Assembly (NCBI GenBank): GCA_016201275.1
Contig: JACQDB010000158.1
Coordinates: 1-63,890, forward strand
DNA length: 63,890 nucleotides
Direction: 5' to 3'
Source of the DNA: Acidobacteriota bacterium
GTDB lineage: Bacteria; Acidobacteriota; Blastocatellia; UBA7656
Positions 45,431 to 54,662 of the stretch are shown one piece after another. Positions within the stretch are counted from its first letter, which is position 1. Each line of letters opens with the position of its first letter. The position numbers and the translations under genes are program-made. The notes beneath the pieces were generated by a model. The model was given only the letters and a program-made list of their open reading frames with translations, ran no database searches and was not told the origin of the DNA.

Positions 45431-46303
45431 TCAACGGAAGGTTTCGGCAACGTAGGCTTTGCGCGATTTGGTGGTGCGTGAGAAAACTTCGCTTTGATAG
45501 AGCGCCGCCAATAACCAGCAGCAGGCAAAAATCCACAGCAGATATTGCTCGGTGAACGAGGCGACAGATTTCGACCAACTCGACAACAACGCCACGGTTA
45601 AAAAAGAACCATCGCGGGCGACTCCGGCTATGACCACCATGCTCCAGACTTTGGCGACTTGGCCGCCGCCCATCTGCAAAGCATAGCGCCGCACTACGAC
45701 GCAGAAGGAAGCAATAAACGCGCCTACGGTTACGGCTACCAGACGAAAGGTCGCTATGTAGCCGTCATGTCCACTGAGCGTTGACAGCAGCAGGTTGGCG
45801 CGAAAACTGTAAGTGATTACCGGCAAGGTGCAGAGCGCGGCGATGTAAAAATAATCTATCGCCAGCAATTTGAAAGGCAATCCCGTACTCTTGTACGAAC
45901 GAATCGTGAGGATGAGCGCCACGGTAAATAGCACATCGCTCACCGTGTACAAATAGCGCAACACCACGACGAAAAAGAACAGCAGGTTGGAAGCGCCTTC
46001 CTGATATTCCGGCACCAAATGCGTGGTCAAGGTAAAGAGGCGACCTTCGGCCAGCAGGCGCACACACATCGTCGCCAGAATCAGCGTCCAGATGGAATAG
46101 CCCGAATCGCCGGGCGAAAAAGCTTTCCGCACCTGGAAGATGCGTCCCAGCGCGACCAATTCGATCAGCACCGTGACCGCGAAAAAAGATAAGGTGACCG
46201 AAGTAGCTTGTTCTCCACCGGCCTGGTTAAGCACGATGAAAAAGAGCAGCGGAACCAGCACCAGCGAGACGAGAAAAACTTTCAAGCATGATTTAGCAGT
46301 CAT
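45431..46303 (-). CDS. Seven-TM membrane protein of unknown function
   Basis: From ATG 46303 it has about 290 residues and seven hydrophobic segments, such as VFLVSLVLVPLLFFIVLN and FFAVTVLIELVALGRIF. The family is unknown to me. Its ATG overlaps the upstream gene stop by four bases, so the two are coupled. Confidence 0.7.
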   Translation of the reverse strand: MTAKSCLKVFLVSLVLVPLLFFIVLNQAGGEQATSVTLSFFAVTVLIELVALGRIFQVRKAFSPGDSGYSIWTLILATMCVRLLAEGRLFTLTTHLVPEYQEGASNLLFFFVVVLRYLYTVSDVLFTVALILTIRSYKSTGLPFKLLAIDYFYIAALCTLPVITYSFRANLLLSTLSGHDGYIATFRLVAVTVGAFIASFCVVVRRYALQMGGGQVAKVWSMVVIAGVARDGSFLTVALLSSWSKSVASFTEQYLLWIFACCWLLAALYQSEVFSRTTKSRKAYVAETFR

Positions 46304-46542
46304 TTGGTATAAACTCCTTGAGCGAGATTGGCGATTTCCTGTGAGGCGCGTTCCGCGCCGCTTGAGCCTAACCACACCGCCATCATCGGGCGCATGGCTG
46401 AGGCTAACTCCGGCAGATTTTTCGGCGTGATCTCCTCGAACGAAAGATGCATTTTGATGCAGTAATGGCGGAGCAGATTCTTGGCTGTAGCTTCGCCAAG
46501 AACCGGCGCAAGATACTCTAAAATTTTTTCATGAATGGTCAT
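46300..46542 (-). CDS. Small helical protein
   Basis: The 80-residue protein starts MTIHEKILEYLAPVLGEATA and is predicted all-helical. LTPEDLP-like segment ITPKNLPELASAMRPMM and GSSGAERASQEI are like a small helical domain found in signalling proteins of Acidobacteriota and Chloroflexota, as far as I recall. It is coupled to the seven-TM gene. Confidence 0.6.
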   Translation of the reverse strand: MTIHEKILEYLAPVLGEATAKNLLRHYCIKMHLSFEEITPKNLPELASAMRPMMAVWLGSSGAERASQEIANLAQGVYTK

Positions 46543-46845
46543 CAAAAACTCCGTAGATGACCCAAAGCCCATCGTGAAACGTGCCTTCTGTGTGTCATCA
46601 AGTATTAGGTTGTGGGTTTTTCGTAGATGATTCTCGACAGGGTTCGTTCACAAGGGCATTGAGTCAAAAGTTATTTTTCAAGTCCTCATAATTTATACGA
46701 GGGTGATTGTTCAGATTTCGAGGCCATTATAAATTTACCTTCGCCGCAGTCAATAGTTTTGTCGAAAAGCGATAAGCCGGAGGTCGTCACCTCTTGGTCA
46801 CGGTCAGAGGTAAAATAAGGGAAAGGCGAAAGTGAAAGTAACTAA

Positions 46846-46931
46846 AGCGAATTTCATTTGTCCGTGACCACGACACCTGGTTGAGAGGCGGTCTGTGACC
46901 GCCGCACGGCGGTCGCAGACCGCCTCTCAAC
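46846..46931. repeat. Dispersed repeat ending in a 24-bp GAGAGGCGGTC hairpin
   Basis: The arms 46880-46903 and 46908-46931 match at 23 of 24 positions. The 5' part, 46846-46889, also occurs at 63770-63813 with 41 of 44 matches. No gene is visible in the wider gap 46543-47181; it ends in a run of eight G near 47165. Confidence 0.85.
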
Positions 46932-47181
46932 ATATTGCACACCTCTGCAAGCCGCTATAAAGCGTGTCGCATCAATGGCTGCTCTGCCCAGATATTGTGT
47001 GCGATGGTTTGACTATCTACAACATATGGGTGGTTGCGGGAATTTTGCGACACGCGCTAGTTACAAGCGAAGAGGCGAAAGTAAAAGCGCGTCTTGGCGA
47101 GGTGGCGACAGCCGCACGCACCCCGCAAGGCTTTGGCTCAGGGACTGATGGCAGCATTCGGCTTGGGGGGGGGCGCACGGC

Positions 47182-48516
47182 TCAACTTCGCTTAGGTGGT
47201 TTGTAGTATTGGCGTCCGCGCAATTCTTCCGGCAAGCATTCCATCGCTTCGGCGCGGCCTTCTGCATAATCGTGAGCGTACTGATAATTTTTGCCGTACC
47301 CCAAACCCTTCATCAAACCGGTCGGCGCATTTCGCAATTGCATAGGCACGGGGTATTGCTCCAAGCTGCGGACATCGGCCAACGCTTCATTGATGGCCGT
47401 CAACACGGCGTTCGATTTCGGCGCGGTCGCCAGATAAATCGTCGCTTGCGCCAACGTCAAACGCGCTTCGGGCAAGCCGACGAGATGCACCGCCTGCATG
47501 GCCGCGACGGCATGAATCAAGGCTTGGGGGTCGGCCATGCCGATGTCTTCCGAAGCGTGTATGACGATGCGGCGAGCAATAAACATAGGGTCTTCGCCGC
47601 CTTCAATCATGCGCGCCAGCCAGTAAATCGCCGCATCAGGATCGGAATTGCGTATGGATTTGATGAACGCCGAGATGATATTGAAATGCTCTTCACCGGC
47701 TTTGTCATAACGTAGAGCGGCGCGCTGCAAGGCTTCGCGCAAGGTCGCAGCGCTGATGACCCGTGCGCCGGTGTCATCGGCTGCGGCAATCGAAACCGCT
47801 AGTTCCAAAGTGTTCCAGGCGACTCGCGCATCGCCCGAAGCGTAAATCGCTATGGCTTGCAAAAGCTCGCCGCTGACCTGTACAGGAAAATCGAAACCGC
47901 GCTCCGCATCAACCAAAGCGCCTTTCATCATGGTGACCAGATCATCGGCGGTGAGCGCTTCGAGAACAAAAACTTTCGAGCGCGACAGCAAGGCCGAGTT
48001 CACTTCAAAGGAAGGATTTTCCGTGGTCGCACCGATTAAAATAATCGTGCCGCTTTCGACATAAGGCAGAAAGGCGTCCTGCTGCGCTTTGTTGAAGCGA
48101 TGAATTTCATCTACGAACAGCACGGTGCGACGATTGGCTTTGCGGCGATAAGCATCGGCTTGCGTCATCACTTCGCGGACTTCTTTGATGCCCGAAGTCA
48201 CGCCGGAAAACGGTATGAAGCGCGCCGCTGTGGTGGCGGCGATAATGCGTGCCAAAGTGGTTTTGCCGGAGCCGGGCGGGCCCCAGAGAATTAATGATTG
48301 CAGGTGGTCTTCTTCAATCATGCGGCGCAAGGCGCGACCCGCGCCGACAATTTTTTGCTGCCCGATAAATTCATCGAGCGACCGCGGACGCATACGTTCG
48401 GCCAATGGCTGCAAGCGAAAATCGGCAGCGCTCGCCGTTTCGTCAAGCGCTGCGTCCCTCAAGTCGTCGAACAGATTGCCCGCCTGTTCGAGTTGGTCTC
48501 TGTTTTGTCGCGCCAT
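47182..48516 (-). CDS. rarA: Replication-associated recombination protein A
   Basis: RarA (MgsA) is an AAA+ ATPase that acts at stalled replication forks, related to clamp loaders. From ATG 48516, with AAAGGA upstream, it has 444 residues. Walker A is GPPGSGKTT, Walker B and sensor region [16 protein letters not shown], sensor 1 [14 protein letters not shown]. The C-terminal MgsA domain has [28 protein letters not shown]-type blocks and [15 protein letters not shown]. It is divergent from the lipoprotein gene. Confidence 0.95.
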   Translation of the reverse strand: MARQNRDQLEQAGNLFDDLRDAALDETASAADFRLQPLAERMRPRSLDEFIGQQKIVGAGRALRRMIEEDHLQSLILWGPPGSGKTTLARIIAATTAARFIPFSGVTSGIKEVREVMTQADAYRRKANRRTVLFVDEIHRFNKAQQDAFLPYVESGTIILIGATTENPSFEVNSALLSRSKVFVLEALTADDLVTMMKGALVDAERGFDFPVQVSGELLQAIAIYASGDARVAWNTLELAVSIAAADDTGARVISAATLREALQRAALRYDKAGEEHFNIISAFIKSIRNSDPDAAIYWLARMIEGGEDPMFIARRIVIHASEDIGMADPQALIHAVAAMQAVHLVGLPEARLTLAQATIYLATAPKSNAVLTAINEALADVRSLEQYPVPMQLRNAPTGLMKGLGYGKNYQYAHDYAEGRAEAMECLPEELRGRQYYKPPKRS

Positions 48517-48680
48517 AATTGTCCTTTGATGGACATGGTATGGGCGAGCGCCACAGAAGGCAAACGCGCCGCAACAAAAGTCCATTCGTTGACAATCTCG
48601 CGTAGGGTTTGTTAGTTTTTGGGTTTGTTTAATACCATGATTTCGTAGCAGCGCGTTAAGAAGACCACTCGGAGTAAGCA

Positions 48681-49700
48681 TTGAATAAATTTCGTTCTCT
48701 GGCATTTCTGTTTCTGGCACTCGCACTGGTAAATGCAGCCTGTATCAAACACCTTACCGTACCCGAGCAACTGGCAGTGAAACCGCCTGTGTCAATGGAA
48801 GAACTGGTGCGCCGCATCAATTCGTTTCAAGAGATCAAGACCTTCGGTTCGCAAGGCTCGATAGTCGTTCGCAATTACTTCACCGGCGAAAAGGACAAAG
48901 CCGATCAATTGCCCGGCGCAAATTTTGTCATCCGCTTGATGCGCCCGGAGAATATACGCCTACAGGTTAAAGCTCCAGTGATTGGCAATCAGGTTGCCGA
49001 TATGGTCAGCGATGGCAAGATGTTTCGCTTGGCGATTTATTACCCGGACGATAAGCGCCAATTTATTTACGGCAGCAATCTGGAAGACTTGCATCGCATG
49101 GAGCGCAGCGATTTGAAAGACCCTACGCTGATCAAAGCGGGCGGCTTGTTGAATATGCGTCCGCAACATATCACCGATGCTTTTCTGATTAAACCGATTG
49201 ACGGCAATTTGGAGGTCTTTCGCGAAGAGGTGTTGCAGGAAGAGGCCGACACCCGCCCCAACAAAAAAGGCAAGCGTGTCAATAAAAGTTATTACGTGCT
49301 GTATGTGATCGAACGCGACCAGACCGGCGACCAAAATGGCCTGACCCATTTGCGGCGCAAATTCTGGTTTGATCGCAATCAAGCAGGCACGCCGCTGGTG
49401 CGCCAGCAAACCTTTGAGAGTAACGGCAGACTTGCCAGCGACATCGCTTATGGGCAATGGTTCACGGTTCCCAATTCCACTCGTTCATTCCCGGAAACCA
49501 TTACCATTGACCGACACAACGACGGCTATCGCATCGAGTTGAGCAACGAAAAAGAGAACTCGGAAATTAATCTCGAATTGAACGATACCACTTTTCGATT
49601 AGAGAACACGGAAAAATTGCCGGAGAAAAATCTCGACGACGCACGCAAGTCCGCACCCGCAACCAGTGCGGAAAAAAAGAAGCCTGAAAAGAAGAGATGA
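48681..49700 (+). CDS. Putative lipoprotein, LolA/DUF4292-like
   Basis: The protein has 339 residues and starts with TTG at 48681, with GGAG six bases upstream. The N-terminus [18 protein letters not shown] looks like a lipoprotein signal with Cys near residue 21; the Asn at -3 is not ideal. The body reads as a LolB/LolA-like beta-sheet: [25 protein letters not shown] and [13 protein letters not shown]. The end is Lys-rich. The next gene begins at the stop. With the permease and ATPase it may form a lipoprotein or lipid transfer system. Confidence 0.78.
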   Translation: MNKFRSLAFLFLALALVNAACIKHLTVPEQLAVKPPVSMEELVRRINSFQEIKTFGSQGSIVVRNYFTGEKDKADQLPGANFVIRLMRPENIRLQVKAPVIGNQVADMVSDGKMFRLAIYYPDDKRQFIYGSNLEDLHRMERSDLKDPTLIKAGGLLNMRPQHITDAFLIKPIDGNLEVFREEVLQEEADTRPNKKGKRVNKSYYVLYVIERDQTGDQNGLTHLRRKFWFDRNQAGTPLVRQQTFESNGRLASDIAYGQWFTVPNSTRSFPETITIDRHNDGYRIELSNEKENSEINLELNDTTFRLENTEKLPEKNLDDARKSAPATSAEKKKPEKKR

Positions 49701-49701
49701 T

Positions 49702-50883
49702 ATGGATAATCTGATTGTCGAAAATATCAAACAGCGCCCCTTACGCACCGCCATCAGCGTGGTTGGCGTGGCGCTCGGCGTCATACTGATTGTTTTGATG
49801 GTGGGATTGGCACGCGGCATGGTGCGCGACAGCGCCGAACGCCAAGGCAATGTGGATGCGGAAATCCGCTTTCTGCCTACCGAAATCAGCAGCGCCGCCG
49901 CCGCCAATCCGTTGATGATGCCTGCACGTTTCGCCGAGGTGATTATGAACGGGGTGCAGCCGACCGCCGAAGACCCAGACCTTCAAGCCAAGCCGCCGAT
50001 TGCCGGAGTCAGCGCCACAACCCCGGTTGGCGAATTCATACAGAATTCCGAATCCGGCATCGGCTTTGAATATGTGGACGGCATTGATTTTCCAAGCTTC
50101 AGCAAAACCACGCGCATCACTATGGTTGCCGGTCGTCCGCTCACCGATGGCAAAGCCCCCGACAGCGCATACGAAGTCATCGTTGACCGTTACTATTTTG
50201 ACAACAACAAAGATGTCAACCGACAGCCGCTGCAACTGGGCAGCAAGATAAAAACTTTAGGCCATGAATTTTCGGTGGTCGGAGTTTACGAGCCGTCCAT
50301 GCTGGCGCGCATCAAGATGCCGCTGCACACCATGCAGCAATTGTTAGGCGGCGCGGAAAATTGCACCTTCATCATGATTCGCACCACCCAACCCGCCCTG
50401 GCCAAGTCGGTGAAAGAAGCGCTGGAGTCAAACTATCCGGGCTATCATGCTTATTTGACCAGCGAAATTCCGGCGCTGTTTTCGCAAGGCATACGCCCGC
50501 TGGAAATTTTTCTCGATGTGGTCATCTGGCTGGCTGTGGTCATCAGCACGCTGGTAATTTTGCTGGCGATGTACACCACCATCATCGAACGCACACGCGA
50601 AATCGGCATCCTGAAAAGCCTCGGCGCGTCGAAAACTTTTGTGGTGATGACCATTGAAAAAGAGGCGGCCTTAATCAGCGCGCTTGGCGTGTTGTTCGGC
50701 TTCGTAGTATCGGTGGTGGGCAAATACGCGCTCGAAGCCAGCACGCGCTTGAAGATAGACATTGAACCGCGCTGGGTGTTGATTGCGACCGTGGTCGGCA
50801 TCGGTTGTGGTTTACTCGGCGCGCTCTATCCGGCACTGCGCGCTGCCAACCTCGATGTTGTCGAAGCCATCAGTTATGAATAG
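49702..50883 (+). CDS. ABC transporter permease, MacB/FtsX type
   Basis: From ATG 49702 the permease has 393 residues. It has one N-terminal membrane segment (TAISVVGVALGVILIVLMVGLARG), a periplasmic MacB-PCD domain of about 230 residues, then three C-terminal segments with ERTREIGILKSLGASKTFV and CGLLGALYPALRAANLDVVEAI. The topology is that of MacB, LolC/E and FtsX, which do mechanotransmission and not classic transport. It starts one base after the lipoprotein stop. Confidence 0.92.
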   Translation: MDNLIVENIKQRPLRTAISVVGVALGVILIVLMVGLARGMVRDSAERQGNVDAEIRFLPTEISSAAAANPLMMPARFAEVIMNGVQPTAEDPDLQAKPPIAGVSATTPVGEFIQNSESGIGFEYVDGIDFPSFSKTTRITMVAGRPLTDGKAPDSAYEVIVDRYYFDNNKDVNRQPLQLGSKIKTLGHEFSVVGVYEPSMLARIKMPLHTMQQLLGGAENCTFIMIRTTQPALAKSVKEALESNYPGYHAYLTSEIPALFSQGIRPLEIFLDVVIWLAVVISTLVILLAMYTTIIERTREIGILKSLGASKTFVVMTIEKEAALISALGVLFGFVVSVVGKYALEASTRLKIDIEPRWVLIATVVGIGCGLLGALYPALRAANLDVVEAISYE

Positions 50884-50886
50884 TCA

Positions 50887-51001
50887 TTAGTCCCTAGCCC
50901 TTAGTCCTTAGTCCTTAGTTTCTTGCTGGTCGTTGATAATCGGGCGGCAGAAAAATTGAAGGATACGGGCTGAGGACTAAGGACTAGGGATTAGGGACTA
51001 A
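50887..51001. repeat. Inverted repeat of TTAGTCC heptamers in the permease-ATPase gap
   Basis: Arms 50887-50914 and 50974-51001 match at 25 of 28 positions. The right arm ends three bases before the ATPase ATG and supplies its only purine-rich ribosome binding candidate, so the hairpin could affect translation. It is related to the element at 37592-37676. Confidence 0.88.
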
Positions 51002-51004
51002 ATT

Positions 51005-51682
51005 ATGAAACCAGTTCTTGAAACCAGAGATTTGCAGATGATTTATCACGTTGGCAAAGTGGATGTACCGGCTTTGCGTGGCGTCAACATCAGCGTAGGG
51101 GCAGGCGAGTATGTCGCCATCATGGGGCCTTCGGGATGCGGCAAATCAACCTTGCTCCATGTGATCGGCGGGATGTTGCAACCGACCACGGGGCGCGTCG
51201 AAATTGATGGCGAAGATTTGACGACGATGACGGACGCGCAGCGCACCGACTTGCGGCGGCGCAAAATTGGCTTTGTGTTTCAACGCTTCAACTTGTTCCC
51301 GACCTTGTCGGCGGAAGGCAACTTGAAACTTGCCGAGCGAATCTATTCTAACTCGAAAAACGGTGGTGACGCCGCTCGTCGCCACGAAGTTTTGAAACTC
51401 TTGAAACTCGAAAATAAGATGAAGCACAAGCCTTTGGAACTGTCGGGCGGCGAACAACAGCGCGTCGCCATTGCGCGAGCCATCGTCAATCGTCCGGCGA
51501 TTTTGCTGGCCGACGAACCGACGGGAAATCTGGATAGCGAAAATTCCACCATCGTGCTTGAGATGTTGCGCGGCTTGAATAAAGAGTTCGGTCAGACCAT
51601 AGTGATGATTACACACAACCCGGAGGCCGCCGCGCTGGCTGACCGCATCATTGAAATGCGCGATGGCCTGGTGGTCTCGTAA
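51005..51682 (+). CDS. ABC transporter ATP-binding protein, LolD/MacB type
   Basis: The 225-residue ATPase has Walker [11 protein letters not shown]-loop [13 protein letters not shown], signature [15 protein letters not shown], Walker [14 protein letters not shown] and the H-loop [11 protein letters not shown]. The sequence belongs to the MacB/LolD/FtsE group and fits the permease just upstream as its partner. Confidence 0.95.
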   Translation: MKPVLETRDLQMIYHVGKVDVPALRGVNISVGAGEYVAIMGPSGCGKSTLLHVIGGMLQPTTGRVEIDGEDLTTMTDAQRTDLRRRKIGFVFQRFNLFPTLSAEGNLKLAERIYSNSKNGGDAARRHEVLKLLKLENKMKHKPLELSGGEQQRVAIARAIVNRPAILLADEPTGNLDSENSTIVLEMLRGLNKEFGQTIVMITHNPEAAALADRIIEMRDGLVVS

Positions 51683-51730
51683 CCTGCAACCCTGCGTACC
51701 AACTACGCGAGGAAAGCGAGGAACACAGCG

Positions 51731-52060
51731 ATGGGCAACATCTGGTACGGTTTCAAGAAATTTCTCTTTTGGGCGTATGAGCGCGGCAGTTGGCAATACG
51801 ATGTGCTGTGCGCGGTGATTCTGGCCTTTATTTTCTTCGGTCCGAATCAGGTGTTTCATAGCGCCGATGGCAATCAAGCCGCGCCGGTTTTCGTCACCGT
51901 CAAAGAGGTCGGCATCATTGAAGAAGGCGCGTATGACCAGACCTTGAGCGATTTTATTTCGCGCAAATACAATCGCAAGGTGCGCGCCAGAAACATTGAG
52001 CCGTTGAAAGACGGAGAAGGGCATTTGAAGGGTTATCTGGTCAACGAGATTAAACAATAA
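51731..52060 (+). CDS. Small membrane-anchored protein
   Basis: The 109-residue protein has one membrane segment, VLCAVILAFIFFGPNQVF, near residue 27, and a soluble outer domain with VTVKEVGIIEEGAYDQTLSD and IEPLKDGEGHLKGYLV. I know no family. It lies between the ATPase and the LolA-like gene and probably works with them. Confidence 0.75.
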   Translation: MGNIWYGFKKFLFWAYERGSWQYDVLCAVILAFIFFGPNQVFHSADGNQAAPVFVTVKEVGIIEEGAYDQTLSDFISRKYNRKVRARNIEPLKDGEGHLKGYLVNEIKQ

Positions 52061-52106
52061 TCGTGACGAGGCGTTGAGATAGCGAAACGATTCAAGGACA
52101 GAAAGG

Positions 52107-52784
52107 ATGTTCAGAATGAAAAGAAATTATTTGATATTGATGATGATGACAGCGTTGGTCGTCGTCTCACTGTTGGCCATTCCCAAGACCCAGGCGAATG
52201 GTGATACCGATCAGATTTTGAAGAATATGCAAAGCGCGGCGCGGAATATCAAGACGCTGTCGGCCAATCTGTCGCAAGACAAGAAATTATCTATCGGCGG
52301 ACACGAACGCTATAATGGCACGGTCATCATTCAACGCGGCACGCAAGGAAGCGAAAAAGCGATTGTCCATTATACCAACGGCCAGCACGTCTCTGTGGTT
52401 GGCAACCTCATCACGCTGTACAACGAGCGCACCAAACAGGCGATTATCACCACTCGGCAGAAACAGGCGAACGACAAACCGGAGTTTAATTTCATCGCCA
52501 CGCCGTTTCGCTCGACCGCTGAATTGAAACAGCAATTCGACATCAATCACGTCGGCGATGAAGACGGCATGGCGAAGTTGGAATTAACCCCGAAAAATCC
52601 ACGCTTGCAAAAATCTACGATCTGGGTGGATAGAGGAAACTGGCTGCCCACACGCTTCAAGGTGATGGAAAAGACCGGCGATGTTTCGGTGTTTACCTTG
52701 AGCAATCTGCAACCTAATGTCTCTGTCAATGCCAGTACCTTTAAAATCAACTGGCCTTCGGATACCGCTATTATCAAGAAGTAA
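52107..52784 (+). CDS. LolA-like outer-membrane lipoprotein carrier protein
   Basis: The 225-residue protein has a signal peptide (LILMMMTALVVVSLLAIP). The mature part has the LolA half-barrel pattern: ILKNMQSAARNIKTLSANLS, GTVIIQRGTQGSEKAIVHY, VSVVGNLITLYNERTKQAII and LELTPKNPRLQKSTIWVDRG. LolA carries lipoproteins across the periplasm. Together with the permease and ATPase this suggests a Lol-like pathway; the main Lol genes may lie elsewhere. Confidence 0.85.
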   Translation: MFRMKRNYLILMMMTALVVVSLLAIPKTQANGDTDQILKNMQSAARNIKTLSANLSQDKKLSIGGHERYNGTVIIQRGTQGSEKAIVHYTNGQHVSVVGNLITLYNERTKQAIITTRQKQANDKPEFNFIATPFRSTAELKQQFDINHVGDEDGMAKLELTPKNPRLQKSTIWVDRGNWLPTRFKVMEKTGDVSVFTLSNLQPNVSVNASTFKINWPSDTAIIKK

Positions 52785-52810
52785 AATCAAAGGCAAAATA
52801 AACTGCGTTG

Positions 52811-52875
52811 GTTGAGAGGCGGTCTGTGACCGCCAACTGCATAGGTTGAGAGGCGGTCACGGACCGCCTCTCAAC
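52811..52875. repeat. Two GAGAGGCGGTC hairpin units
   Basis: A half unit, 52811-52834, is followed by a perfect 14-bp palindrome, arms 52845-52858 and 52862-52875 with loop ACG. It opens the 790-base gene-free stretch 52785-53576. Confidence 0.9.
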
Positions 52876-52970
52876 GGCGCGCTTCTTAATTGGTTTGCAA
52901 GTTGTTATCTCGACTTTGTACATTTTGCAGAGGCAAAAAAGCCTGTCAGCAGAGGCAAAAAAGCCTTGCC

Positions 52971-53501
52971 AATCCCCCCAACGGCAGTTGGGGGATAGTT
53001 AAAATCTAGCCTACGAAACGCCGCGCAACCTCAACGAATCCCCCCAACGGCAGTTGGGGGATAGTTAAAGTCCAACCTTGCCCGATGCTCAAGGCTGGAC
53101 TTTAAGCATCCCCCAACTGCCGTTGGCGGGATTGCAAAAAAACTTTGCTGGCTTGCTCTGTAGATTGGACTTTAAGTATCCCCCAACTGCCGTTGGCGGG
53201 ATTGCAAAAAAGCTTAGAGCGGTTTGCATATGTGTGTACTGAACATCCTATCGTTGAGCAGCGGTCTTCGACCGTGCGCCGGTCAGAGACCGCCGCTCAA
53301 CGGGTTTGAGGTTTCCGTAATCTCAAACAAAAACCGCTCTATATGCGCGGCCCCCCAAGATTCGGGGGGATGAAACTTGGCGAACCGCATGAATGTTCCT
53401 CTCGTCGCGGCGCTCATACCGAATCTTGGTGTGCCTCCTCTATAGTGGCTTGCGGTGTAGGCTGGACTTTAACCATCCCCCGCTTGCCATCGGCGGGATT
53501 A
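52971..53501. repeat. Cluster of five ~40-bp palindromic repeats in both orientations
   Basis: Direct copies at 52971-53011 and 53037-53077 carry CCCCCAACGGCAGTTGGGGG. Inverted copies are at about 53093-53135, 53163-53205 and 53460-53501. The second and third copies are arms of a 44-bp inverted repeat (53037-53080 and 53090-53133, 40 matches, 9-base loop). The spacing is irregular, so it is not a CRISPR array. A doubled AGAGGCAAAAAAGCCT lies just before at about 52930 and 52951. Confidence 0.88.
53215..53341. mobile_element. MITE-like element, copy A
   Basis: The 127-bp element begins TAGAGCGGTTT and ends AAACCGCTCTA, perfect 11-bp terminal inverted repeats. Inside, TGTGTACTGAACA, a GTTGAGCAGCGGTC hairpin and GGTTTCCGTAATCTCAAAC-like DNA are shared with copy B at 63562-63708. 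No coding capacity is present, so a transposase elsewhere would be needed. Confidence 0.82.
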
Positions 53502-53523
53502 ATCGGAGGTAAAGCTCAAAGCC

Positions 53524-53556
53524 AAAGGGCAGCCACCAACGGCTGCCCTTTTTCTT
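53524..53556 (+). terminator. Hairpin with T-run
   Basis: AAAGGGCAGCC (53524-53534) and GGCTGCCCTTT (53541-53551) form a perfect 11-bp stem followed by TTCTTTT on the + strand. It lies just past the end of the leftward CsgG-like gene and could act on either strand. Confidence 0.75.
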
Positions 53557-53576
53557 TTGATTATTGGTCGAAAATT

Positions 53577-54527
53577 TTACTTCACCTGTTTGGCGGCGTA
53601 ATTGACTTTGATGCGACTGAGATTGGGCGTCGGGTCTTGTCGTTCATTTTCATCGAAGGTCGCAATCACCGAAGCCCAGGACAATTTCGGTTCGACCGCT
53701 TCAATGCGTATGCGTGCGTGTTTGATGGTGACGTAAGAGAGCACTTCTCCGGCGGCATTCTTAATCGGGTCATCCTGCGTATAGACTTCGAACTCTTGCC
53801 CGATCTGCACTTGATCGCTGCCTAAATCAAGCGCTACACGATTGCCGCGCACGGCTACGATCAGCCCTTCGGTGGTTGCGGATAAACCCATCTCCGAAGC
53901 GAACTTCACGGCGATGGCTTCCATAGCCTTGCGATAGCCTTCTTTCAATACGTCGGAATCATTGCGCGATTTGGTCATCAAGTCTTTGCTGATTTTTTCT
54001 TCATAGGACTTCGATAACTTAATCACGCCGGTTTCGGCGTCAATCATTTGTATCTGCACTTTGGTTTTTACGTCCGAAGAGATGTCGCCGGGATTAACAC
54101 TGCCGCGACTGATGCCGCCCAACAGTCCACCCACTCTACTCGGCACTTTGGTCTTGGATGCCGTCACATCTAGAGCATTGCCGATGATGATATAACGCGC
54201 CGACAGCAGCTTGCCGACTTTGGTAGCTTGCTTCGGGTCAACCAGATCGGAGTTGTTAAAGCCCTGCTCTTGCAACAGCGTGTCGCGTTGCGAAGCGGTA
54301 ATCAATTCGTAGCGTCCGCCCTGCGTCAAAGCGTCTTCAAGCGTGGCGGTGGTGGTGTTTGAAGTCCACACGGTGTCGTTCGAGCCAGTGCCGAAAACCA
54401 CTATGCGAGGCTTGCCGCCAGTCTTTGGTGTCTGCCCGCTCTGACGTTGTGCATAAATCGCCAAGGCTGAACCCAGCACGACCAATGTTGCACATGAAAT
54501 CAAAGTTTTTCTGAGTATCGGTTTCAT
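53577..54527 (-). CDS. CsgG-like secreted protein
   Basis: The 316-residue protein has a signal peptide (TLISCATLVVLGSALAIYAQ). A CsgG-type domain spans about residues 40-220: RIVVFGTGSND, YELITASQRDTLLQEQGF, KLLSARYIIIGNALDV and VQIQMIDAETGVIKLSKSY. CsgG forms the curli export pore, but many single CsgG-domain proteins are not linked to curli and no other curli gene is here. The C-terminal part looks like a beta-barrel OB-like domain (GLIVAVRGNRVALDLGSDQ). Confidence 0.85.
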   Translation of the reverse strand: MKPILRKTLISCATLVVLGSALAIYAQRQSGQTPKTGGKPRIVVFGTGSNDTVWTSNTTTATLEDALTQGGRYELITASQRDTLLQEQGFNNSDLVDPKQATKVGKLLSARYIIIGNALDVTASKTKVPSRVGGLLGGISRGSVNPGDISSDVKTKVQIQMIDAETGVIKLSKSYEEKISKDLMTKSRNDSDVLKEGYRKAMEAIAVKFASEMGLSATTEGLIVAVRGNRVALDLGSDQVQIGQEFEVYTQDDPIKNAAGEVLSYVTIKHARIRIEAVEPKLSWASVIATFDENERQDPTPNLSRIKVNYAAKQVK

Positions 54528-54662
54528 ATAGTCTCCCTAAAGTGGTGAGGTCTAGTCCGCTAGTAAATCGGAAATGTTATCGTCCAGTTTCTGAATATAG
54601 GCAAGGCGCTTTGCCGTGTCAATGCCGCGCTATATAATCTGTCATCGAGGAGAATCGCAACC

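Noticed and set aside
46964-47206. 80-codon rightward frame upstream of rarA end
   Set aside because: It overlaps the end of rarA, runs through a poly-G tract and lacks a binding site.
52971-53501. CRISPR array
   Set aside because: Copies come in both orientations with irregular spacing and no cas genes are nearby.
53577-54527. Curli secretion system
   Set aside because: Only a CsgG-like domain is present; no CsgA, B, E or F is near.
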